DNA of 64,000 nt from Paenibacillus macquariensis. GTDB taxonomy: Bacteria; Bacillota; Bacilli; Paenibacillales; Paenibacillaceae. The DNA is taken from the NCBI RefSeq assembly GCF_900156375.1, contig NZ_FTNK01000004.1, forward strand, positions 248,001-312,000, read 5' to 3'. A program made the position numbers and the translations under genes. The notes under the pieces are model-generated. The model did no database searches and had not been told where the DNA came from. It worked only from the letters and a program-made list of their open reading frames with translations. Positions 54,187 through 62,359 of this stretch are shown here, piece after piece. Each line of letters begins with the position of its first letter. Positions within the stretch are counted from its first letter, which is position 1.

Positions 54187-54736
54187 GTATTCCTTGAAGA
54201 GTGGGAAGGAAAGGGGTGATGAATAATCTCAATCCTATTATGTGAATAAATGAAAGTGACAAGATAGGTGATCACACTCACACGAGTAATCGTATTTAAG
54301 TTGCTTTGTACTTATGGACAATAACTTATTGATGCGATAAGAATATCGAAAAGAAGTACTGACTTCCACAATAGAATAAAATATATTATTTATCTAAAGA
54401 AGGAGTTAGTGCTGAACCTTACTGGAAGAAGCATATTGTTAAGAGAAACTCTTATCCCGATAAGGACGGAGATTTAGGAGGTACGGTACGAAGAAAACAA
54501 TGGCACATTTGCACGTGAAGAAGAGAAGCGGGCAGAAGATCATAATGTTGAATGGCTACGATTATCGGACGGCAGTTCTGCAGGTGAACATTCTACTGAG
54601 CTGATTATACGAGCGCTGGCTAGGTTCGCAAAATGATCCTGACCGGTTTACTTTTAGAAGGCGAAAGAACCTATTGTGCTGCAACGTACTTGTCCTTCAT
54701 TTTAATAATGATGTAATTCGAAGGTGGGTATATCCT

Positions 54737-56791
54737 ATGTTTGATGGTACGGTGAAGGCAGGCGGTTCCCAAGAAAGCATAGCTGTCCAGATTGACCAGC
54801 TGGAACGGCATTATTTGGTAGGCCGGGACATCGAAATTCAGTATTTCATAGAGCAGCTGACAGACGACCAACAACAGGGACGGATATTGAATCTCTATGG
54901 TACCGGCGGCGTAGGAAAAAGCTATTTAATCGATGAGTTCCGTCGGCTAGCGATGAATGCGAATGCCGCCTTTCTGTTGATGGACAGCCGCGGGTTCTCT
55001 CATACACCGCAGGCCTTCTGCATGCAATTGTTGCGTATGCTCGGCTATCCGATGGAGAAGCTTCAGCAGATTACCGAGCCGCAGTCGCTTCTAGAGCTAT
55101 GTCATGACATCCTGATTGAAAAGGCGCTGACTCAGAAGCTTGTCCTCGCATTGGACACTTTCGAGGATATGGGTGATATGGAGCTCTGGCTGAGAGAGGC
55201 ATTTTTCCCACAATTGAACCCGGCAATCCTGATTCTCATTGCGGGAAGATTCCCCTTGCAAGGCATATGGCTCAGTTCTCCGGCATGGCGCCACTGGATA
55301 CATCGGATGCCCATTGGGGATCTGGATTATATATCCGTTAAGCAATATCTGGAGCGCTCGGGTATTTCTCAGGAGACGATGATAAAACAGATTTGGGTAA
55401 AAACTAGAGGACATGCGCTCACGTTGTCTTTGATTGTCTCGACGACGATGGTTCAGAACAATCAGGGCTTGGAATTGGTGGATGGAAGCGAAGTGTTCGA
55501 ACATATCGTGGGCATTTGGTTAAAGGAGGTTCCGGACGACAATCTTAGGGAGCTTGTAGAGACCGTAGCTGTCCTTCGGCATTTTAACCAGGAGCTGCTC
55601 TCCTATGTATTGGATCGGCAGATAAAGACGGATTTATTCCAATGGCTGATCGGACTTTCCTTCATTCGGAGAGTGGATAGGGGGTGGATCCTTCATGATT
55701 TGATGCGGGATGCCATCAGCTATGATCTACGTTTGCGGCAGCCTGAACATTACGACTGGTTATGGAAGCGTTGCATCATGTTTTACTACAGTAGGTTGAC
55801 CAACCAGTCCAAGAGAAAGACGATCGCTTGGGAAGTCGTCGAATGGTACTATTATATCGGCGATCATGTTGTCCGCAATTTCTGTTTTCAGAAATCGACT
55901 CCCAATCTCATGGAGACGTTGAATCCGTCCAATTTGGCGGAGGCAGAGCAGTATTTGTACAATCGTCAACTCAATCTGAAGGAAGTTTGCCTTCCTCTCC
56001 AGAACCCGGACACGGGCGAGAGGTTCGAGTATATGATTTCTAAAGAAGAATGCTTTTACCCGATTAAGCATATACATCTTCAAGAGCTTTACGAGCTCGA
56101 TCCTGGCATTGTTAAGCTGATGAGAGATCCTCAGGGGGCAATATGTGGCCTGACGGCAATCATTCCGATTCATACAGGAACACTTGACTATTTGTTAACT
56201 CACCCGCTGTCATCCGCTTATTTCCAAAGCCTACCGGAACATAGGCTAAGGGAACTCCGGGTGCCGATTGAACATATTGCGGGTTATTTTGTAAAAACGA
56301 TCGATGTGACGGATTTTGAGGACGTGGCAATACGTACAACTGCAGGGCTATCGTTCATATCACTGCTTATTTCTTCCGATTTTGTCGTGACGACTGCTCC
56401 TCCAGATCTCTCCTTCTTAAAGGAATTCCACCTTAGCTTGGGTTGCGAGCAGGTAAAAAACGTTGCACATTACGATTATGACATTAATGCTCCTACGCCA
56501 TATTACGTTCTGGATACGAGGGGCGGCAAGCTGCAGGATTATTTGAATAAAATGATAGCGTCATTCGGCCTTTTAGATCATTTCAAGCAACCGGATGATG
56601 GTATGTCGATGCTATCCGAGCGGGAAAAAGAAGTGGTGGGGTTGCTGGTGAATGGTTATACGAATCAAGAAATTGCGGCGGACTTATATATTACAGAAGT
56701 AACGGTCAAGAAGCATTTGACAGCGGTATTTCGGAAGCTGAATGTCAGGAATCGAACGCAACTGGTTAACAGCTACTTGAAAAAAACATAA
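54737..56791 (+). CDS. STAND-type NTPase with LuxR DNA-binding domain
   Basis: The regulator has about 684 residues. Walker A is GTGGVGKS (55-62) and a Walker B-like LVLALDTFEDM lies near residue 140, so the N-terminal half is an AAA/STAND ATPase. The C-terminal 60 residues are a LuxR/GerE helix-turn-helix (LSEREKEVVGLLVNGYTNQE; then VTVKKHLTAVFRKLNVRNRT). The middle is helical. ATG 54737, nine bases after AAGGTGGG, is preferred over TTG 54674. Its position just before the exopolysaccharide genes suggests it controls them, but it is separated by a terminator. Confidence 0.88.
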   Translation: MFDGTVKAGGSQESIAVQIDQLERHYLVGRDIEIQYFIEQLTDDQQQGRILNLYGTGGVGKSYLIDEFRRLAMNANAAFLLMDSRGFSHTPQAFCMQLLRMLGYPMEKLQQITEPQSLLELCHDILIEKALTQKLVLALDTFEDMGDMELWLREAFFPQLNPAILILIAGRFPLQGIWLSSPAWRHWIHRMPIGDLDYISVKQYLERSGISQETMIKQIWVKTRGHALTLSLIVSTTMVQNNQGLELVDGSEVFEHIVGIWLKEVPDDNLRELVETVAVLRHFNQELLSYVLDRQIKTDLFQWLIGLSFIRRVDRGWILHDLMRDAISYDLRLRQPEHYDWLWKRCIMFYYSRLTNQSKRKTIAWEVVEWYYYIGDHVVRNFCFQKSTPNLMETLNPSNLAEAEQYLYNRQLNLKEVCLPLQNPDTGERFEYMISKEECFYPIKHIHLQELYELDPGIVKLMRDPQGAICGLTAIIPIHTGTLDYLLTHPLSSAYFQSLPEHRLRELRVPIEHIAGYFVKTIDVTDFEDVAIRTTAGLSFISLLISSDFVVTTAPPDLSFLKEFHLSLGCEQVKNVAHYDYDINAPTPYYVLDTRGGKLQDYLNKMIASFGLLDHFKQPDDGMSMLSEREKEVVGLLVNGYTNQEIAADLYITEVTVKKHLTAVFRKLNVRNRTQLVNSYLKKT

Positions 56792-56803
56792 TCATTGTAA
56801 TCG

Positions 56804-56842
56804 GACAAGCTTTCCTTAGGGAGAGCTTGTCTTATTTTTTTT
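56804..56842 (+). terminator. Terminator of the LuxR-type gene
   Basis: GACAAGCT (56804-56811) and AGCTTGTC (56824-56831) pair, followed by a run of eight T. The next gene begins 235 bases later and must have its own promoter. Confidence 0.8.
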
Positions 56843-57075
56843 GTTCGTGAGGAGAATGAAGGTATACCCGAATTCGACTATGTTGCTACGTTCGGATAAT
56901 AGAATGCGCGAAGGTAAGTGGGTAATCTTAAGAAATCAAAGTAATCTAAAATGGAGGGAACTAAGCAATGAAGTTATAGGAAATTATTGGTGTTGTTGGT
57001 CCAACATTGTTCGGATACTACAATCATCTTTTTATTAAGGATAGAAATACATTAACGAGTTAGGAGAAATAATCA

Positions 57076-57834
57076 ATGGAATTCGAACTAGGCAGCATTA
57101 TGAAACTAGTGAAACGCAGGCTGTTGTTCATCATTGTGTTATGTATAGCTGCGATGGGAGTAGCCAGTTTCGTTAGCTATTATGTTATAAAGCCGAAATA
57201 CGAGGCGACAGCTTCTATTATTATTCAAGGAGACAGGCAACAGAAACCAATCAATGACATTATGGCAGGGCAAAAGCTGGTAACAACTTTCGGGGAGATC
57301 ATCCGAAGCAGTAGGATAGCGGAAGAAGTCGTCAAAAGGCTGCAACTAAAGATGACACCGGAAAAACTGCTCGAACATGTCAAGACAAGAACAAGCAGTG
57401 AGTCACTGTTGACGACGGTCATTGTGACGGATTCGAACGCAATACGAGCAACAGAAATCGCGAATGGTTTTGGGGAGGCATTCAACGAGAATATCCAATC
57501 GATAATGGGGGTAGAGAATGTCGTGTTTCTAGACCGGGCGAAGGTTCCTAATGAGGTCATCTCTCCCAAGCCAGCCTTTAATTTGGTAGTGGCCTTCGGA
57601 CTAGCACTGATTGCGGGGATCGCAATATCCATCCTCCGAGAATTGATGGACAAAACTGTGAACAATGCCAAAGACATTCAACTGGATTTACAGCTACCTC
57701 TACTAGGAACGGTGGGTAATTTGAAGGTAAGTAAACAGCGGATCAAGACGAAATCCAAATCAGATGAAGGAGCAAGCAGATATGAAGAAGAATGTGCCAA
57801 GATTATATTGCCTGGAACAACCGAAATCCGCTAA
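57076..57834 (+). CDS. Wzz/CapA-like polysaccharide co-polymerase
   Basis: The 252-residue membrane protein has an N-terminal membrane segment (LLFIIVLCIAAMGVASFVSY), an extracellular helical domain and a second segment (FNLVVAFGLALIAGIAISIL) preceded by the proline motif VPNEVISPKPA, the Wzz topology. It would set chain length and activate the cognate kinase, whose gene overlaps its end by 53 bases. It is the first gene of the polysaccharide operon, after GTTAGGAGAA. Confidence 0.9.
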   Translation: MEFELGSIMKLVKRRLLFIIVLCIAAMGVASFVSYYVIKPKYEATASIIIQGDRQQKPINDIMAGQKLVTTFGEIIRSSRIAEEVVKRLQLKMTPEKLLEHVKTRTSSESLLTTVIVTDSNAIRATEIANGFGEAFNENIQSIMGVENVVFLDRAKVPNEVISPKPAFNLVVAFGLALIAGIAISILRELMDKTVNNAKDIQLDLQLPLLGTVGNLKVSKQRIKTKSKSDEGASRYEEECAKIILPGTTEIR

Positions 57835-58489
57835 TGCAGAGCTATTTCGTGCGATCCGATCAAATATTCGCTATACCCGGGTGGGTGGAGAAATCCGATC
57901 GTTATTAGTCACAAGCTCTCTGCCTCAGGAAGGGAAGTCGACAGTGGCGATGAATCTGGCTATAGCCATGGCGGAAACCGGTAGGACCGTGCTACTGATG
58001 GATGGAGACCTGCGTACGCCAACCGTGCATAAGGCATTTGATCTACCAAATGGGGTAGGATTGAGCAGCATCCTTGTTGATCACACCTGCTTAGATGATT
58101 GCATTTATTCTATTAAGGAATTACAAGGGCTTTCTGTACTGACATCTGGCCCTATCTCAGCGAATCCAGCCGAATTACTCGGCTCCCAGGGAATGAAGAG
58201 TTTATTTGCGGAGCTTAGCGAGCGCTGGGATACGATCGTTATCGACTCTTCTTCTGTTTTAATTCCATTTTCGGACGCACTTACTTTGGCGAGAATGGCC
58301 GAGGTGGTGCTACTTGTTGTGAAATCTGGGAAGGTGTTGCTGAAACACACTAGTTCTGCGAAACAGCTACTTGAGCAGGAAGGGGCACATTTACTGGGAG
58401 CGGTATTGAATCACAGTAAGAATAGCAGACACCAAAAAATTCGCGGCGAAGATTTTGAAGATTGGGCCACTTCTTCAGTAATGGGTTAA
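57782..58489 (+). CDS. CpsD/CapB-like tyrosine kinase
   Basis: The 235-residue BY-kinase has Walker A SSLPQEGKS (45-53), Walker A' in LLMDGDLR, and Walker B in TIVIDSSS. The N-terminal PKSANAELFRAIRSNI is the kinase-adaptor contact. The usual C-terminal tyrosine cluster is absent: the last 25 residues have no tyrosine, so autophosphorylation there is unlikely. ATG 57782 follows GAAGGAG; ATG 57764 is possible. It acts with the Wzz-like protein in chain control. Confidence 0.9.
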   Translation: MKKNVPRLYCLEQPKSANAELFRAIRSNIRYTRVGGEIRSLLVTSSLPQEGKSTVAMNLAIAMAETGRTVLLMDGDLRTPTVHKAFDLPNGVGLSSILVDHTCLDDCIYSIKELQGLSVLTSGPISANPAELLGSQGMKSLFAELSERWDTIVIDSSSVLIPFSDALTLARMAEVVLLVVKSGKVLLKHTSSAKQLLEQEGAHLLGAVLNHSKNSRHQKIRGEDFEDWATSSVMG

Positions 58490-58495
58490 CATATT

Positions 58496-59731
58496 ATGTC
58501 ATTTGCTTCTCTTCGTTATTTATTTGGAAACATCACTTATGCAGGTGCTCAGTTCGTCATTGTGATATTGCTAAACAAATTTGGGTCGCCAGAAAATGTT
58601 GGGCAATATTCGCTTGGGCTTGCGGTGACTGCGCCCATCTTCATGCTGTCGCATCTGCATCTACGATCGGTCTTGATCATTGACAGATCAGGGAAATACG
58701 TCTTTGGGGATTTTTTTGGCCTTCGGCTAGTGACAACCACAGTTGCATTTACGATCACAGCAAGCTTTTGCATATTAAGTGGCATTGACTGGAACACAGC
58801 ATTGGTTATTTTTTTCATCAGTTTGTATAGGATCGTCGAATCGCTCAGCGATATTATATTAGGTATCGTTCAAAAGCAGGAGAGGCTAGATCAAATATCT
58901 CTCTCAAGAGCTGCTAAAGGCTTGCTATCCATACTTATCTTCACTTTCGTATTTATCCCTACACAGAGCCTTGTTCTGGCATTATTTATCATGATCCTCG
59001 GATGGTTGGCTATAACGATCGGTTATGATGCTCGCAAAGCGAGAGCATTCACGTCTCTCGTTCCTATATTTAACAAGGGTCGACTATGGAACTTGCTGAT
59101 CGTAAGTTCGCCGCTTGGTGTTGTATTAGCGTTGATGTCGCTTAATACGAATATTCCACTATATGCGATCTCTTACTTTAAAGGGGACTACTACTTAGGC
59201 GTATATGCTTCGCTCTCCTACATGATCGTTGCCTGCAATGTTGTCGTTACCGCCCTAGGGGAATCAATAACACCGCGTCTTGCCCGCTGGCACGCTGCCG
59301 GCAGACACAAGGAATTTGTTTCTTTACTCCGACGAATGGTAGCTATGGGCGTGGGGATTAGTGCAATCGCATGTTTAATCGGCTGGATGTTTGGCCAGCA
59401 ACTGCTGACCTTGTTATACAGTCCTAACGTGGCTAAAGAGATAGGGCTATTTCGTTGGTTACTCGTCTCTACCTTGTTGGTGTTTGTTTCGTCCTATCTC
59501 TGGTATGCCATTACGGCCACCGGGAAATTCAAAGCGCAGATTCCATTGTTTCTTTGCACAGCGAATACGAATGGGTTAGCCTGTCTTATATTCGTACCTG
59601 AATACGGGATGATAGGGGCTGCGATGGGGGCAAGCTTGGCATTATTCGTACAGATGATTGGTAGCGTGGTCGTACTTTCTTATGTGATCCGCCAGGCAAA
59701 GAAACAGGTACAACGAGAAGCGGCCGCATAG
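58496..59731 (+). CDS. Wzx-type oligosaccharide flippase
   Basis: The 411-residue protein has about 12 membrane segments of the MATE-like/MVF type, starting with LFGNITYAGAQFVIVILLNK, and an ending of basic residues (RQAKKQVQREAAA). It would flip lipid-linked repeat units across the membrane. It begins six bases after the kinase stop. The polymerase gene follows after 32 bases. Confidence 0.85.
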   Translation: MSFASLRYLFGNITYAGAQFVIVILLNKFGSPENVGQYSLGLAVTAPIFMLSHLHLRSVLIIDRSGKYVFGDFFGLRLVTTTVAFTITASFCILSGIDWNTALVIFFISLYRIVESLSDIILGIVQKQERLDQISLSRAAKGLLSILIFTFVFIPTQSLVLALFIMILGWLAITIGYDARKARAFTSLVPIFNKGRLWNLLIVSSPLGVVLALMSLNTNIPLYAISYFKGDYYLGVYASLSYMIVACNVVVTALGESITPRLARWHAAGRHKEFVSLLRRMVAMGVGISAIACLIGWMFGQQLLTLLYSPNVAKEIGLFRWLLVSTLLVFVSSYLWYAITATGKFKAQIPLFLCTANTNGLACLIFVPEYGMIGAAMGASLALFVQMIGSVVVLSYVIRQAKKQVQREAAA

Positions 59732-59763
59732 AGGCTGTTTCCAAATAGGAAAGTAGGGGTTGT

Positions 59764-61080
59764 ATGCGGTCTTTATCAGTTGTAGGGAGAACTCTCATTA
59801 AAAAAGATGCATTACATACCCCCTACACCATGAGCAAGTTATTTCAGTTTGCGGTCATGGGCTACATCATATGCCTTCCCGCACAATTTGATATCGGAGG
59901 AGCATTCCGAATCGCACCGTCGGATCTCTTCTTACTGTTAGGGTTGTTCGCTGTAGGTTTACACCTTAAATTGGACCGAAGACAGTTCAGCTCATGGCAT
60001 TGGGGCATGCTGTTTATCTTTGTTCTAGCTTCATTCGTATCCATCTGGCGTAATGGGTTCATTACTCAATACGCCCTGTTGCAAAAGGATGTTGGACTTC
60101 TACTCCTTCTGCTGACATATATCATGCTCATTCAGGCAGTAGACAGTTGGGATCGGTTATATACGATGTTACGGGTCTTTTTAATCAGTGTACTATGTCT
60201 GAATGGTGTTGCTCTGTTCGCTTTCTTTAGCGGAGTAAAGGTTCCGTTCATGATACAAGACGGACGATTGTCCGGTATGCTGATTGATCCGAATGCATAC
60301 GGAGGACTGCTTGTGACGGCTTTCGCCGTTCATATTATGACGAGTGGTAGTGGGGTGAAGCTTCTTCAGGGATGGGTAAGCTTAATAGCCACGGTAACCT
60401 TGTCCGGTGGTATTATGATGACCTTCTCTCGTTCGTCGTGGATTGGTCTAGTACTTGTGCTACTTACACTTTTGCTGAGTAATCCTTCCAGATTGATCAA
60501 GATCGCTATGGGGTTTATCGCGGCTTTCGTGGCATTGCTGCTGTATAAAGGTACGGCTTATCTAGATGTACTCGAGTCAATGTCCAGTCGACCTTCTCAG
60601 ATTCAGGCCCGCCTCGATATCATTGGTAAGGCGTTGGATTGGATAGCACAAAGCCCGTTGTTCGGGATTGGACTCGGTACATATAACTATGAGCTACGTA
60701 TTATCATTCATAACACGCCGCTTTGGTTTATGACGGAATTCGGCTTACTAGGGTTGATGGTGTATGGCGGATTCATGGTCTGGTTCTTCATCGTGGGTAT
60801 CCGTTCTTACCGTACAGCGGATCCCGTTCACAGGCCGATCATTTTGGCATTACTGCTGTCTCATGCCGCGATGATTGGACTCTCAATGGGCATCGAAGCA
60901 TTATTCCAACGCTATTGGTGGTTCATGATGGCTATGATCGCAGCTTGTATCCGATTAACGGATGCAAAACTGAAAGGAGAGTTGCTACATCGAACCAAGA
61001 GGATTGAACGAGCGACCGGACGAACGCCACACCAATCACAACCACCAGAACAAGTACAACAACAAGAGCATATCTGCTGA
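59764..61080 (+). CDS. O-antigen ligase/polymerase-like (Wzy) protein
   Basis: The 438-residue membrane protein has about 11 hydrophobic segments. SGGIMMTFSRSSWIGLVLVL carries the conserved SRSSW motif of the O-antigen ligase/polymerase family, and FGIGLGTYNYELRIII in the large external loop is typical. It would polymerise repeat units outside. The last 25 residues are Q- and P-rich and overlap the frame of the next gene. Confidence 0.85.
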   Translation: MRSLSVVGRTLIKKDALHTPYTMSKLFQFAVMGYIICLPAQFDIGGAFRIAPSDLFLLLGLFAVGLHLKLDRRQFSSWHWGMLFIFVLASFVSIWRNGFITQYALLQKDVGLLLLLLTYIMLIQAVDSWDRLYTMLRVFLISVLCLNGVALFAFFSGVKVPFMIQDGRLSGMLIDPNAYGGLLVTAFAVHIMTSGSGVKLLQGWVSLIATVTLSGGIMMTFSRSSWIGLVLVLLTLLLSNPSRLIKIAMGFIAAFVALLLYKGTAYLDVLESMSSRPSQIQARLDIIGKALDWIAQSPLFGIGLGTYNYELRIIIHNTPLWFMTEFGLLGLMVYGGFMVWFFIVGIRSYRTADPVHRPIILALLLSHAAMIGLSMGIEALFQRYWWFMMAMIAACIRLTDAKLKGELLHRTKRIERATGRTPHQSQPPEQVQQQEHIC

Positions 61081-61087
61081 AGTCAGT

Positions 61088-62296
61088 GTGCCAGTGAAAG
61101 TTGCCTTTGTCGCCTCCATTTATGGGCATTTTGGCAACTTTCATTTACCTTACATGGATTTGTTGCAGCAAAAGGGCTGCGAAGTACATGCTTACGCACA
61201 GCCCGGGGAAGAAAGGCAACGGTTGGAACAGAAGGGGATCGTGTGCCACGATGTGCCTATTCAACGCAGCCCGCTGCAAGCGCAGAACTGGAAGGCTCTA
61301 CGGGTCTTAACTGAAAGTTTCCGAAAGGAAGGATTCCAGTTCGTCCATGTGCATACACCAGTGGCCTCGATACTCGGCCGGATTGCGGCTCATAGGGCAG
61401 GCGTACCATGCACATTGTATACAGCGCACGGTTTCCATTTTTTCAAAGGAGCACCTCTCCTAAATTGGATGCTTTATTATCCGTTCGAGCGCTGGATGGC
61501 ACGCTTTACGGATGTGTTGATCACTATTAATGGTGAAGATTTTGAGCGTGCCCTCAAATTTCCAGTGCGAAATAAAGTTACCTATGTGAGTGGCGTTGGG
61601 ATTGATCTCAATGTTTACGGTGGCAGGGAGGAACATCCCGCAACCAAGACGGAGAAGACAGAGTGGCGTCGTCAGTTATTCGATTTACCGACGAACGCCG
61701 AAGAAGAACCTGCGTTCGTCGTACTGTGTGTTGCTGAGCTGAATGCCAACAAGAACCAGAAGCAGCTGATCGAAGCGCTATGTCAGTTGGGCGATCACGT
61801 AGGCAATATTCATCTGGCACTAGCTGGCACCGGTCCATCCGAGCAGACACTACTAGAACTAGCCAATCAGCTCGGCGTTCGGGATCGGGTCCATATGCTT
61901 GGATACCGACGGGATATTCCAGATCTGCTGAGAGCGTGTGATGCCGCAGTGCTCGTGTCATATCGCGAGGGATTACCCCGGGCGATTATGGAGGCGATGG
62001 CAGCAGGTAAACCAGTTATCGGTACGGATATTCGGGGCCTTCGCGATTTGATTGATCATGAAATAACGGGTATTTTAGTTCCAGTTGACGATGCAGTCGC
62101 AACCGCAAAGGCATTTCTTCAACTGAGGGACGATCCGGCTTTAGGCGCTGCAATGGGAGAAGTGAACAAGGAAAGGATCCTTCGCTACGGGTTACCTGCA
62201 GTGCTCCGTGATATGGACTCGATTTATATTGAAGCACTGAACGATCCAGCGCGGAATGTGATTTCGTCCGTTATGAGTGCAGGCATCGGGGGATAG
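61088..62296 (+). CDS. GT4-family glycosyltransferase
   Basis: The product has about 402 residues from GTG 61088, seven bases after the upstream stop; a TTG at 61004 would add 28 polar residues but has no usable site. The N-terminal domain has VAFVASIYGHFGNFHLPYMD, HVHTPVASILGRIAAH and LYTAHGFHFFKGAPL, typical of sugar transferases such as EpsD. The C-terminal Rossmann domain has the E-x7-E motif in SYREGLPRAIMEAMAAGKPV. It adds a sugar to the lipid-linked repeat unit. Confidence 0.88.
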   Translation: MPVKVAFVASIYGHFGNFHLPYMDLLQQKGCEVHAYAQPGEERQRLEQKGIVCHDVPIQRSPLQAQNWKALRVLTESFRKEGFQFVHVHTPVASILGRIAAHRAGVPCTLYTAHGFHFFKGAPLLNWMLYYPFERWMARFTDVLITINGEDFERALKFPVRNKVTYVSGVGIDLNVYGGREEHPATKTEKTEWRRQLFDLPTNAEEEPAFVVLCVAELNANKNQKQLIEALCQLGDHVGNIHLALAGTGPSEQTLLELANQLGVRDRVHMLGYRRDIPDLLRACDAAVLVSYREGLPRAIMEAMAAGKPVIGTDIRGLRDLIDHEITGILVPVDDAVATAKAFLQLRDDPALGAAMGEVNKERILRYGLPAVLRDMDSIYIEALNDPARNVISSVMSAGIGG

Positions 62297-62359
62297 GTAA
62301 TTCGCACATATAAGTACGGGTAGTGTGTGACCATTCAGTTAATAAGGGTGAAAGAAGTG

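Larger units (their letters stand above)
53921..54736. other. Gene-poor region with scraps
   Basis: This stretch of 816 bases contains a 34-codon ORF (54026-54130), a terminator (54136-54186) and a frame without start (54478-54636) reading REEEKRAEDHNVEWLRLSDG. Outside these I see only AT-rich, stop-filled sequence. It separates the decayed sugar transporter from the regulator of the polysaccharide locus. Confidence 0.5.

Noticed and set aside
60723..61007. Second frame inside the O-antigen polymerase gene
   Set aside because: It is a shadow of the membrane-protein frame, with no start signal.
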